A stretch of DNA of 64,000 nt from Vibrio hepatarius (GTDB taxonomy: Bacteria > Pseudomonadota > Gammaproteobacteria > Enterobacterales > Vibrionaceae), in contig NZ_LHPI01000009.1 of the NCBI RefSeq assembly GCF_001274785.1, positions 248,001 to 312,000 of the forward strand, given 5' to 3'. Position numbers and translations under genes: made by a program. Below, piece after piece: positions 1-7,583 of the stretch (position 1 is the stretch's first letter; each line of letters starts with the position of its first letter). The notes below the pieces were generated by a model. The model was not told the origin of the DNA and did no database searches. It saw only the letters and a list, made by a program, of their open reading frames with translations.

Positions 1-408
1 CGATCGCCAAAAGGAAAGTTAGGTCGTCGCGTGAAGCTGCGTAAACACTTGGTAGAGATCAACGCTGACGAGATCACCATTACTCTATCTAAGTATACCT
101 CCCCAGAGGCTCTAGAACGCTCTATAACCGCGTTAGCGGCGATGACCGGGCATTCCCATGGTTCTATCCAAGAAGAGTGTCTGGAGCTCATAGACAAGCT
201 TGATTACCTGCGTGTTGGTGAAGAAGCGATCCCATACGAGACGTTGAGCAAAATGGTTGAGCTGTATAATGGCCAGAGCGAAAACAAACATTTATCGATT
301 GAGCGCCTGATTGCTGGCTTAGCGGTGCGCCGGAAAGTGTGTAAACAAGTGCTGGAAGGGCATTTGGACGAAACCGTCTTCCGCGCATTAGACGAAGTCG
401 CGGTGTAA
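1..408 (+). CDS. Hypothetical protein, 5' end probably outside the window
   Basis: The reading frame is open from the first base of the window, so the gene probably starts upstream. A GTG at 31 is the first in-window start candidate, with an A/G-rich stretch (AAAGGAAAG) about 12 bases before it, which is too far for a convincing ribosome site. The visible part is 135 residues, hydrophilic and mostly helical in character, with no membrane segment, signal peptide or cysteine motif that I recognise. A strong terminator follows 15 bases after the stop, so this is the last gene of its transcript. I do not recognise the family. Coding status is supported by the long open frame, Vibrio-like codon use and the terminator. 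Confidence 0.6.
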   Translation, partial: RSPKGKLGRRVKLRKHLVEINADEITITLSKYTSPEALERSITALAAMTGHSHGSIQEECLELIDKLDYLRVGEEAIPYETLSKMVELYNGQSENKHLSIERLIAGLAVRRKVCKQVLEGHLDETVFRALDEVAV

Positions 409-422
409 GAAATACGAAATAC

Positions 423-450
423 AAAGCCAGCTGAAACGCTGGCTTTTTTA
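423..450 (+). terminator. Rho-independent terminator of the first gene
   Basis: AAGCCAGC (424-431) pairs with GCTGGCTT (438-445) over a 6-base loop and is followed by a T-run. It lies 15 bases after the stop of the preceding gene. Confidence 0.85.
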
Positions 451-551
451 TATCGCCGCTAATGTATCCTCTCGCAATAAACGACACAAACCGCACACAT
501 CTCTGACAGTCAACTGACATATGGCGCACTGCAACTGGTTATGATTTATCC

Positions 552-670
552 CGAATAGACAACCTTAGTCCTTTCTTGATGGATAGGGATCTCCATCCCC
601 TGATAGATTGGCTCATATTGTTACATTCATTCTGAATATTTTGGCGAGTTTTTTAACTCGCTATTTTTTT
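552..670 (+). ncRNA. Possible small RNA ending in a strong terminator
   Basis: A perfect 7-bp stem GCGAGTT/AACTCGC (644-661) with a TTTT loop is followed by TATTTTTTT on the plus strand. No plus-strand gene runs into it: the preceding gene has its own terminator at 423-450 and the next gene is on the minus strand. Upstream lie a TATGAT hexamer (540-545) that could be a -10 box and a small G/C-rich hairpin around 578-598. I see no good -35 at the right distance, so the 5' end is a guess. The terminator is the solid part; that a small RNA precedes it is inference. Confidence 0.3.
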
Positions 671-733
671 GTCTAAAATTCAGTAACTTCACTCTTCTGT
701 ACATTTATTCCCTTGATCATTCTTCCGATTTAG

Positions 734-1213
734 TTAGTGAATTTGGTTCGATGAGGCGAATTTTCCTTGATCATCTTTCCGAGTTTCGTTCCAAGACTGA
801 GCCGCCATAAAGTGCACGTGAGCTTCGATCAACTGATGTGAGCGCGTCAGCCATCTCTGTTGTGTCTGTTGATTACAAAACTCGAGACTCAGTACCGCCA
901 AGTGCTGCAAGCGCTTCATGCACCAATCTCTCAGGTTAAGCTCATTAGTAGGGTTACACGCAACTTGCTGAAGGCGACTGTAGGCGAATTGCAAGTATTG
1001 GTAGGCTTTTTCCGGTGCGTTATATCGAGTTTGCAAGTATATCTGCAGGCAACCGTCGAGCCAATATCCGAGCGCGGCACTTTGCGTTTCGTTGACTTCG
1101 GGTCCCCACAATTCAGTAGGGGTGTTGAGGATCAAAGCCTCCAGCTCTTGATCATGTTTCCGGTTTTGATGCAGATCTGCGATATCGTCTAACCACTTGT
1201 CTAGTCGTTTCAT
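734..1213 (-). CDS. Hypothetical protein, 159 aa
   Basis: A 159-residue soluble protein rich in Gln, Leu, Trp and Tyr, predicted largely helical (sequence of the style LGYWLDGCLQIYLQTRY). It has no signal peptide, membrane helix or catalytic motif that I can name. The start ATG at 1213 is preceded on the minus strand by GGGGGGAATG, a G-rich stretch that can serve as ribosome site. It stands alone between two plus-strand units, and the 400 bases upstream are its likely control region. A helical-repeat or adaptor-like fold is possible, but that is only an impression from composition. Confidence 0.6.
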   Translation of the reverse strand: MKRLDKWLDDIADLHQNRKHDQELEALILNTPTELWGPEVNETQSAALGYWLDGCLQIYLQTRYNAPEKAYQYLQFAYSRLQQVACNPTNELNLRDWCMKRLQHLAVLSLEFCNQQTQQRWLTRSHQLIEAHVHFMAAQSWNETRKDDQGKFASSNQIH

Positions 1214-1613
1214 ACCATTCCCCCCAGAAAATTAATCTATCGAGATGAATTGGGTTTGCTTTTTGTATCAGTGTGGTTGAGGAAATGGTGCTTTGCCAAA
1301 TCGTACAACGTGAATAAGGTTGTGAGCTGGCTCGATAAATCGACGATTGAACGACAACTCCTAGGGCTGAGAGTGTGCGAAAAGAGCGCATCGAGGGAGA
1401 GAAAAATGAGAGCGCGATCTACTCATAAATAGTAGGGACAATTCTTTAAATGTACTGCCACTATTGGGGTCTAGCAAAGCCTATTTATAGAAAAATTGGT
1501 AAGAGTTTCTAATCTATTAGCGGTATCACATTCTGGAGCTAAAATTCTTAACAAGGGTATCGTGCTTTTGCTACAGATTAGCTGTCCCTTGCATGGTTTG
1601 TTCGGAGGTTACA
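1214..1613. other. Intergenic region with no gene recognised
   Basis: About 400 bases between two divergent small genes. It must hold both promoters. I find no convincing coding frame, hairpin or repeat; the short frames here lack ribosome sites and have unusual composition. Confidence 0.5.
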
Positions 1614-1811
1614 ATGTCCATTAATTCTATTGACCATGATGAAATGACTAAAATTGCAGAAACGTGGGACTTCACGGAAGAAGTAGAGTCACAAAAGCCA
1701 GTCAGAAGCGTTAAATCAGCGGAAGCTCGTCGTCGTATTGAAGCATTGAGAGAGATCCGAGAAAGTGGTTTAACGATTGAAGAGGCAAAAGAGCTGGGCC
1801 TTATTCACTAG
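1614..1811 (+). CDS. Small hypothetical protein, 65 aa
   Basis: ATG at 1614 is chosen because GGAGGT sits at 1604-1609, ideally spaced; a longer frame from 1593 has no such site. The 65-residue product is acidic in its first half and ends in a charged helix with ARRRIEALREIRE followed by a short tail. That central stretch recalls the ARRRIE core of the PA3496 family of small gammaproteobacterial proteins, but I am not confident of membership. There is no membrane segment or cysteine. It appears monocistronic, between a long upstream region and the DUF3283 gene about 165 bases downstream. Function unknown. Confidence 0.65.
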   Translation: MSINSIDHDEMTKIAETWDFTEEVESQKPVRSVKSAEARRRIEALREIRESGLTIEEAKELGLIH

Positions 1812-1975
1812 CTCTTACTCACATTGCAAATACGTTAGGGTGGCGCAGTTAGCCACCCTTTGTTTTTCAGTATTTTTTTGATCTGATCCGCTACTCCCAC
1901 CTCGATTCCTTCTCAACATTCCAGTTTGATGTGGTATATTCCCACTCCATATTTTTACAGATACAGAGCTGTCCT

Positions 1976-2185
1976 ATGTCGATTAACCTTTCAAACCTTC
2001 CTGCTGAAGAGAAAAATAAGGTTGAACTAGATAAACAAGCATCGTTTTTGGTGTGGAAGCTGCGAGAAGCGAAAGCCGGTCCTGATGAAATCGATCAGGA
2101 AGCAGCGAAAATCCGAGATGAAAGCGAAAGGTCGTTCTTCTTAGAATCTGTGGCTAAATATAAGCAAGTAATGGGCGTGGCTTGA
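1976..2185 (+). CDS. DUF3283 family protein, 69 aa
   Basis: A short, highly charged, helical protein (MSINLSNLPAEEKNKVELDK at the N-terminus) that I recognise as the DUF3283 type found mainly in Vibrio; its role is unknown. The start at 1976 begins the conserved part; an in-frame extension to 1931 adds residues typical of untranslated DNA and is rejected. It has no signal peptide or membrane helix. It lies 91 bases upstream of the YebC-family gene in the same direction, and I see no terminator between them, so co-transcription is possible. Confidence 0.75.
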   Translation: MSINLSNLPAEEKNKVELDKQASFLVWKLREAKAGPDEIDQEAAKIRDESERSFFLESVAKYKQVMGVA

Positions 2186-2276
2186 TCCCCATTTCTTTGC
2201 AAATGGCGAAAAATTGAAATGATGACGCTTTTTGCTAAAATCCTTCGCGTTAAATTGAATTAGAGAGAACATCCCG

Positions 2277-2993
2277 ATGGGAAGAAGTTTTGAAGTGCGC
2301 AAAGCCTCAATGGCGAAAACAGCGGGCGCAAAAATTAAAGTTTATTCCAAATACGGTAAAGAAATTTACATGTGCGCGAAAAATGGCGGTGCAGACCCAG
2401 ACATGAACTTGTCGCTTAAGCACCTGATCGCGAAAGCGAAAAAAGACCAAGTTCCTGCACACGTTATCGACAAAGCGATTGACAAAGCAAGTGGTGGTGG
2501 CGGTGAAGATTACGCTCCTGCGCGTTACGAAGGCTTTGGCCCAGGTGGCACCAGTGTCATCGTTGATTGTCTAACAGATAACGGCAACCGTACTTTCCAA
2601 GATGTTCGCCAGTGTTTTGTAAAAACAGGCGCGAAAATTGGTGTTGAAGGCTCTGTGTCTCACATGTTCGATCACCAAGCGGTATTCCAGTTCAAAGGCG
2701 ATGACGACGAAGTCATTCTAGAAACGCTGATGATGGATGACGTTGATGTGACTGACGTTGAACTTGAAGATGGTGTGATCACAGTATTTGCCCCTCACAC
2801 TGAGTTCTTCAAAACAAAGACTGCGCTAAACAATGCATTCCCTGACTTGACTCTTGACGTTGAAGAGATCACGTTCGTTCCGCAAACTCACACGCCAATC
2901 GCGGGTGAAGATGCTGAGAAATTCCAGAAGTTCCTAGATCTTCTAGACGATTGTGATGACGTTCAGCAGGTTTACCACAACGCTGAGATGTAA
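2277..2993 (+). CDS. YebC/PmpR family DNA-binding regulatory protein
   Basis: A 238-residue protein of the YebC/TACO1 family. The N-terminal part has the usual [12 protein letters not shown] and [15 protein letters not shown] helices, followed by the glycine-rich GGGGEDYAP loop and the [13 protein letters not shown] strand that mark the family. Length agrees with family norms. YebC-type proteins are either DNA-binding regulators or factors that help ribosomes through proline-rich stretches; which applies here cannot be read from sequence. The [16 protein letters not shown]-terminus resembles the E. coli YeeN paralogue more than YebC, so this may be the second copy of a pair. A terminator follows 20 bases after the stop. 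Confidence 0.9.
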   Translation: MGRSFEVRKASMAKTAGAKIKVYSKYGKEIYMCAKNGGADPDMNLSLKHLIAKAKKDQVPAHVIDKAIDKASGGGGEDYAPARYEGFGPGGTSVIVDCLTDNGNRTFQDVRQCFVKTGAKIGVEGSVSHMFDHQAVFQFKGDDDEVILETLMMDDVDVTDVELEDGVITVFAPHTEFFKTKTALNNAFPDLTLDVEEITFVPQTHTPIAGEDAEKFQKFLDLLDDCDDVQQVYHNAEM

Positions 2994-3012
2994 TCGCAAG
3001 CCAAAATACAAA

Positions 3013-3038
3013 ACCGAGCATTAATGCTCGGTTTTTTT
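3013..3038. terminator. Bidirectional terminator
   Basis: The perfect palindrome ACCGAGCATTAATGCTCGGT (3013-3032) is followed by T7 on the plus strand. It ends the YebC-family gene and overlaps the last bases of the convergent DUF2798 gene, so it may serve both. Confidence 0.9.
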
Positions 3039-3273
3039 ATGCCTTGGAAACCACATTCGGGTTGATAATCCATGCGGACAACTTACGCACTTGCGGCAAA
3101 ATCGTCAGGTTGAGTAGCAGCGCTGATGGCCAAGCGAGCACAAAGCCCTTCATCCAGATTGCCGGCCAAGCCGCGTTAAAACCGAGATTAATTCCGCTCA
3201 TCAGCCCTGACATCAAGAACGCCATCGTAAACGAAGAAAGTAGGGTCGTGACCCAAAATTGTTTACGGTTCAT
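3037..3273 (-). CDS. DUF2798 family small membrane protein
   Basis: A 78-residue protein with two predicted membrane helices (about residues 9-28 and 41-62). The pattern of an FWVTTLLSSFTMAFLMSG helix followed by WPAIWMKGFVLAWPSALLLN matches the DUF2798 family of bacterial inner-membrane proteins of unknown function. The start is well placed after GAGGAG. It diverges from a LysR-type regulator across 85 bases, the usual arrangement when a LysR protein controls its neighbour, though the SDR gene on the other side of the regulator is an equally good target. Confidence 0.8.
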   Translation of the reverse strand: MNRKQFWVTTLLSSFTMAFLMSGLMSGINLGFNAAWPAIWMKGFVLAWPSALLLNLTILPQVRKLSAWIINPNVVSKA

Positions 3274-3358
3274 AGATTCTCCTCTTTTGGTGTTGTTATT
3301 TTGTTGTCAGTGAGGATATAACTACTCAATACTGAAAAAAATAGTCAGGTTTAGAACT

Positions 3359-4264
3359 ATGAATTCCATATTTGGAAACATTGACGACTTATATCTATTT
3401 TGTAGTGTGGTGGAAGAAGGCTCGTTGCTTGCTGCGTCGAAGAAGCTTCAGTTGCCTGTATCGACGATGTCTCGCCGAATTTCAGCGCTAGAGGCGCGCC
3501 TTAACACGCGTTTGTTGGAAAAGAAGGGCAGAGAGTTAGTTGCAACGCAAAGTGGCTCAGAGGCGTTTGAGCGGCTTCGTAGCGGGATGGAATCGATAGA
3601 GTCGGGCTTCGCCCAGATGATTTCGCACACTCAAGAAGTGTCAGGAAAAATCAAGCTCGCTCTACCGCACAACTTTTATCGCGCTTTCGTCGGTGAAGTG
3701 GTGGAAGACTTTCTCGCCGAGTATCCTCAAGTGTCGCTGGATTTGGTGCTGAGCCAAGAGCAGGCGGTCCCGCAAACTGACCGAGATCTGTTGATCACCT
3801 TCGACCTGTCAGAAATGGATGACATGGTTGCTCGACCACTGTTTATGGCCGAGCACGGTTTTTTTGCCAGTCCGGATTATCTCGCCAACGCACCAGCCGT
3901 CGAAGACCTCGCTTCACTTGCCAGTTTAGATTGGGTCAGTGTTGACCGAGAAAATGATATTCCGGTCTACCAAGGCGAACGTCTCGTCGACATCATTCAG
4001 GTTAAACCTAAGTTGATCGTCAACGACATTCTTGCGGTTTGTACTGCAGTCGAAAAAGGTTTGGGCGTGGCGTCTCTACCGTTTCGTCATGTGCATGAAG
4101 AGATGAACATGGTGCGAGTTTTGCCGCAGTATAAACGCAGCCCGCGCCAAGCGTATTTGGTGTACCGCCAGCGTCGTTATCAACCCAAAGCATTGACGCT
4201 ATTAGTCGAACGTTTGTTAAAAGGCGTTGAAAAAATGCCAATCACTCATCATTTTACAGTGTAA
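3359..4264 (+). CDS. LysR family transcriptional regulator
   Basis: A 301-residue regulator with an N-terminal winged helix-turn-helix (about residues 8-66, including EEGSLLAASKKLQLPVSTMS) and a C-terminal substrate-binding domain (about 92-290) typical of LysR proteins. The HTH has STMSRRISALEARL where most members have SAVSRQIRRLE. Its effector is not evident. It diverges from the DUF2798 gene and is followed 33 bases later, in the same direction, by a short-chain dehydrogenase; one or both are probable targets. Full length, no sign of damage. Confidence 0.92.
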   Translation: MNSIFGNIDDLYLFCSVVEEGSLLAASKKLQLPVSTMSRRISALEARLNTRLLEKKGRELVATQSGSEAFERLRSGMESIESGFAQMISHTQEVSGKIKLALPHNFYRAFVGEVVEDFLAEYPQVSLDLVLSQEQAVPQTDRDLLITFDLSEMDDMVARPLFMAEHGFFASPDYLANAPAVEDLASLASLDWVSVDRENDIPVYQGERLVDIIQVKPKLIVNDILAVCTAVEKGLGVASLPFRHVHEEMNMVRVLPQYKRSPRQAYLVYRQRRYQPKALTLLVERLLKGVEKMPITHHFTV

Positions 4265-4297
4265 AGTTGAGTCTCAAATAAGGTCTAAGGATAGAAG

Positions 4298-5036
4298 ATG
4301 AATAAAGTTGTTATCGTCACTGGGGCAGGGCGAGGAATCGGCGCAGAAACCGCAAAACTGTTGGCGTCTCTAAGGTTACGCGGTGTGCGTGAATTACCTC
4401 AAGAATCAGCGACGTGCTAATCAAGTCGTTGAAGAAATTGCGCAAAGTGGTGGGGTAGCATTTGCCTACCAAGCGGATGTGTCACAAGAAGAGCAAGTCC
4501 AAGCGATGTTTCGTGCCGTAACCGAGCATTTCGGTGAAGTGACGCACTTGGTGAATAACGCCGGTATTCTGTTTACCCAGTCAACGCTTAACGAAATCTC
4601 AGTCGAACGTTTTAAAAACGTACTCGATAGCAACGTCATCAGCTGTTTTGTTTGCTGTAAAACCTTTATCAATCAGCTCAGCGAGCACAGCCAAGGGGCG
4701 ATTGTGAATGTATCGTCTGCGGCGTCGAGAAGCGGAGCGCCGTTTGAATATGTTGACTACGCAGCGTCAAAAGGAGCGATGGATTCATTGACCAAAGGGC
4801 TATCGCTTGAGCTTGCTGCCAGAGGCATTCGCGTGAATGGCGTAAGGCCAGGGTGCATTTATACTGAGATGCACGCCGATGGGGGTGAACCCGACAGAGT
4901 GGACCGCTTGGCTTCACAACTGCCAATGCAACGCGGTGGCACTGCGCAAGAAGTGGCGGAAGCGATCGCTTGGTTATTGTCTGACAGTGCGTCTTACGTC
5001 ACAGGCTCGTTTATCGAACTCGCTGGCGGCCGTTAG
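4298..5036 (+). pseudogene. Short-chain dehydrogenase/reductase (SDR) broken by a one-base insertion
   Basis: Translation from ATG 4298 gives MNKVVIVTGAGRGIGAETAK, the N-terminal NAD(P)-binding strand and TGxGxGIG motif of the SDR superfamily. The frame is then lost near 4371. Removing the T at 4371 restores a continuous protein (LASQGYAVCVNYLKN) into the remaining open frame, which holds NNAG, the Ser and YxxxK catalytic residues (YAASK) and the C-terminal ELAGGR. The repaired product would be about 245 residues, normal for a classical SDR. All catalytic motifs are intact, so the lesion is either recent or a sequencing error. The gene follows the LysR gene by 33 bases and is probably its regulatory target. 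Confidence 0.8.
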
Positions 5037-5130
5037 TTCCGCTACAACTATAACGAGCCCATTGCTCGCTTGTAGAAGCAAGGTTCAATGTGAGTTAAAC
5101 TTAACCACGTAATTCAACGCAGGGGTATCT

Positions 5131-5289
5131 ATGTCCAATCCATCTTCTGATTCAACGGCACAAAAGAAAAAAACATTTTCACCAAAACCTGAAAACTACA
5201 AAGTTAGTCTAAAATATGAGGGCATGTCGCTGAAGGAAGAGTGTGAAAACCGCTCGATAGCCGAGTTAAAAAGGAAGTATGCGAGATAA
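5131..5289 (+). CDS. yhfG: YhfG-type antitoxin of the Fic module
   Basis: A 52-residue ORF immediately upstream of fic, overlapping it by 11 bases (ATGCGAGATAA is both the fic start and the antitoxin end). It contains SLKYEG at residues 26-31, which fits the (S/T)xxxE(G/N) inhibitory motif by which antitoxins of class I Fic proteins place a glutamate in the ATP site. The rest is Lys- and Ser-rich, ending AELKRKYAR, resembling the tail of E. coli YhfG. GGGG at about 5121-5124 may serve as ribosome site. The motif, size, order and overlap together make the call strong although the protein is short. Inferred role: blocks AMP transfer by Fic and prevents toxicity. Confidence 0.82.
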   Translation: MSNPSSDSTAQKKKTFSPKPENYKVSLKYEGMSLKEECENRSIAELKRKYAR

Positions 5290-5872
5290 ATATGGCGCTT
5301 ATCATGACAGATACTGTTACCCAGAGAGCGACGTTCTTACTAACCTGCTGAATCTGAGGGACGGTGACGAACTTGCTGAGGCTGAAATAGCCATTACGGC
5401 AGAGCGTTATCGTACCTATCAAAGTGAACTCACGTCTATCGAAGAGTTTACGTTTTCCCATCTTAAAGACTTACACTTCCACCTTTTCCAAGACTTGTAT
5501 CACTGGGCAGGACAACTGCGCGAAGTGGATATTTCAAAAGGCGATACTCGCTTCTGCACCGTGCCGAGAATTGCAGTTGAAGGGGAAAAGCTATTCAAAT
5601 TGATCCCTAAGCTTGCCGAGATTTCCGATCAAGAACAGTTGATTGAGGAAGTCGCTTCGCTGTTTTGCGAGATTAATTTGCTGCATCCGTTTCGCGAAGG
5701 TAACGGCCGCGTACAGCGCTTTTTCTTCGAAGAGATGTTATTTGTCCTCGGCTACGATTTAACTTGGCCGCCGCTTTCCAAAGCCCATTGGGTGGATGCC
5801 AATATCGCCGGTGTGTATCTTAATCTGGAACCGCTCAAAGCCATCTTCCGCCAAGCGATCGTTAAGCTATAA
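5279..5872 (+). CDS. fic: Fic family protein adenylyltransferase (toxin)
   Basis: A 197-residue Fic-domain protein that transfers AMP (or another nucleotide moiety) from ATP to hydroxyl side chains of target proteins. The canonical HPFREGNGR motif is complete at residues 136-144: His is the general base, Glu/Asn and Arg bind phosphates. Upstream lie LYHWAGQLREVDISKGDT (about 73-90), the flap that positions the target, and a YxYPESD N-terminus shared with E. coli Fic. There is no internal inhibitory helix, which fits regulation by the separate antitoxin encoded just upstream with an 11-base overlap, so translation is likely coupled. The protein is cytoplasmic. Its target is unknown; DNA gyrase and topoisomerase IV are targets of some relatives. 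Confidence 0.93.
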   Translation: MRDKYGAYHDRYCYPESDVLTNLLNLRDGDELAEAEIAITAERYRTYQSELTSIEEFTFSHLKDLHFHLFQDLYHWAGQLREVDISKGDTRFCTVPRIAVEGEKLFKLIPKLAEISDQEQLIEEVASLFCEINLLHPFREGNGRVQRFFFEEMLFVLGYDLTWPPLSKAHWVDANIAGVYLNLEPLKAIFRQAIVKL

Positions 5873-5908
5873 AAAACGCCAAGCCTGATACCAGACTTAG
5901 CGTTTTTG
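5873..5908 (+). terminator. Terminator after fic
   Basis: An interrupted stem (AACGC...GCGTT with inner CTG/CAG pairs) ending in TTTTTGTTT just after the fic stop. The module is therefore a closed two-gene unit. Confidence 0.75.
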
Positions 5909-5936
5909 TTTGTGGATCAGTGACCGCGTTTTCCAC

Positions 5937-6830
5937 TCAATGATTTATTGTGTGTACAGGTTTACGCTGCTTAAGTGCGATAACTAATTGTGGCAACAAC
6001 GACATGGCGATCATCCCTGCCATTAATCCATATTGGACAACCGTGTAGTTTTCACCGAGTAGTATTAATCCGGTGACAATTCCTGCAATCGGGTTGGCGA
6101 TGCCGCCAAAGGTAAAGTCCACCACGCTCATACGTTGCAATAGCCATACGTACATACCGTAACCCAGTGCCGTGTTTAGCACCGCCACCCAAATCAGCCC
6201 CAACGCGTTTTTTAGCGAGATGCCGCTCAGCGCCGTTACGTAGGTATCTGTGGCAAGCACCGAATGAATGGCTGACAGCACCACCAGCACCAATCCGCCC
6301 AAGATCAGTTGCCACGTTAGTACCTTCCACCAGTGCATGCGTGTGCCGAGTGATTTGGTGATCGAACTGCCGACGACGATACAAGAGATCGCCGCGAGCA
6401 TCGCCAGTAAACCGATTGGGTTTAGGCGGATTGAACTTGGATCAAACAGCATCCATGCGAGCAATACCAAAGCGGCGCCGCACAGCGCTTGAATCGCATT
6501 GGGGCGCTGTTTGTTTTTAAGCCAATGAAACAGCATCGCAAATACTGGCACAGATACCATGCCAACGCCGGAGATCGCGGAAGGTAGCGTTAATGCCATA
6601 ACAAAGATCAGCGCAAAGAAGGTCGCGATATTGATCGTTCCAAGTGTCAGTAACACTTTCCATTCGTCTCGCGCTGGCAAGGTGGGCTTGATCATCAGCA
6701 GCAATAATCCGGCCGGAAGCGCACGCAGTGCACCCAGCAACAATGGTGGCCAATCCGTCAGCGTAAATTGGGTCACCGCGTAGGTTGTTCCCCAAAAAAA
6801 TGAAGGAATCATAGCGAGTAATATGTTCAT
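5937..6830 (-). CDS. EamA (DMT) family transporter
   Basis: A 297-residue membrane protein with about ten hydrophobic helices arranged as two repeated five-helix EamA units, as in drug/metabolite exporters of the RhaT/YdcZ type. The N-terminus MNILLAMIPSFFWGTTYAVT carries the usual FWGT motif. ATG at 6830 is preferred over the adjacent TTG at 6833. The substrate cannot be told. It diverges from a MarR regulator across about 117 bases containing two copies of one palindrome; one copy ends only a few bases before this start, so repressor binding there would block transcription directly. Typical of a MarR-controlled efflux gene induced by its own substrate. Confidence 0.88.
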   Translation of the reverse strand: MNILLAMIPSFFWGTTYAVTQFTLTDWPPLLLGALRALPAGLLLLMIKPTLPARDEWKVLLTLGTINIATFFALIFVMALTLPSAISGVGMVSVPVFAMLFHWLKNKQRPNAIQALCGAALVLLAWMLFDPSSIRLNPIGLLAMLAAISCIVVGSSITKSLGTRMHWWKVLTWQLILGGLVLVVLSAIHSVLATDTYVTALSGISLKNALGLIWVAVLNTALGYGMYVWLLQRMSVVDFTFGGIANPIAGIVTGLILLGENYTVVQYGLMAGMIAMSLLPQLVIALKQRKPVHTINH

Positions 6831-6836
6831 CAATTT

Positions 6837-6854
6837 TATCTTTACGTTAAGATA
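6837..6854. promoter_or_regulatory. Palindromic operator, copy 1 (probable MarR site)
   Basis: TATCTTTACGTTAAGATA: perfect 6-bp arms TATCTT/AAGATA around TACGTT. The same palindrome with one centre change occurs at 6895-6912. Placed 6 bases upstream of the exporter start. Confidence 0.75.
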
Positions 6855-6894
6855 ATTGGCTTGAAATGTACGCCCTGATTAGTTCGTTGTAAAG

Positions 6895-6912
6895 TATCTT
6901 TATGTTAAGATA
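6895..6912. promoter_or_regulatory. Palindromic operator, copy 2 (probable MarR site)
   Basis: TATCTTTATGTTAAGATA, extended to AAGTATC...GATACTT on its flanks. It lies 35 bases upstream of the MarR gene and 58 bases from copy 1, so each divergent gene has its own operator. Confidence 0.75.
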
Positions 6913-6947
6913 CTTGCCAGTCTCAATTTGTTTGCGGAGAAGCGTCG

Positions 6948-7430
6948 ATGGACGTTGTGGATCGTCTGACCCAACAATGGGCGTTGGAAAAACCGGAACT
7001 GGATACCGAACCTATGGCTATTATGGGGCGGATCTTGCGTATTGCTAAACACATGGAAATCGAAGTCGCGCAACTGCACAAACGCTATGGACTCAAACTC
7101 GGTGAGTTCGATGTGCTTGCAACACTAAGACGCAGTGGTGAGCCGTTTTGTCTCACGCCGTCAGAATTAATGGGCTCGATGTTACTTACTTCTGGTGCGA
7201 TGACCAATCGGCTAGATAAGCTAGAGTCTAAACAGCTTATTGTGCGTACTCATAGCACAGCAGACCGCCGCAGTGTGACGGTGAAACTGACGGCGAAGGG
7301 CATCCGATTGATTGATGAATTGCTGGAATTGCACGTTGAACTGCAGCACCGCTTGATCAGCGGAATGGACGTCGAGCACAAAGCGCAGCTTAACCAAATG
7401 CTCAAGCTCTGCCTTGCTGAGTTTGAGTAA
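6948..7430 (+). CDS. MarR family transcriptional regulator
   Basis: A 160-residue winged-helix protein. The recognition region SELMGSMLLTSGAMTNRLDKLE and the beta-wing with ADRRSVTVKLTAKG (DxRs motif) are typical of MarR. N- and C-terminal helices suited to dimerisation are present, and length is normal. GGAG precedes the ATG at 6948. It diverges from the EamA transporter across two palindromes, so it probably represses both itself and the transporter and is released by a small, perhaps aromatic, ligand. That regulatory picture is inference from layout. Confidence 0.92.
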   Translation: MDVVDRLTQQWALEKPELDTEPMAIMGRILRIAKHMEIEVAQLHKRYGLKLGEFDVLATLRRSGEPFCLTPSELMGSMLLTSGAMTNRLDKLESKQLIVRTHSTADRRSVTVKLTAKGIRLIDELLELHVELQHRLISGMDVEHKAQLNQMLKLCLAEFE

Positions 7431-7583
7431 CCGCTCATCCTAGCCCAAATTACACTGTAAATCGCCAACGTGACGTTATCGCGTTGAGTAAACATAGTTT
7501 TCACCGCTAGCAGCTCGTAATCGTCCCGTTTATTTGGCGAGGGTGTACTATAAATAAACCACTCGTATTAATTGGATTACCCC

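Noticed and set aside
188..529. 113-codon minus-strand frame opposite the first gene
   Set aside because: Antisense shadow of a better-supported gene and runs through its terminator.
1250..1432. 60-codon plus-strand frame in the 1214-1613 gap
   Set aside because: No ribosome site, basic low-quality translation, and the mirror strand also has only a chance frame.
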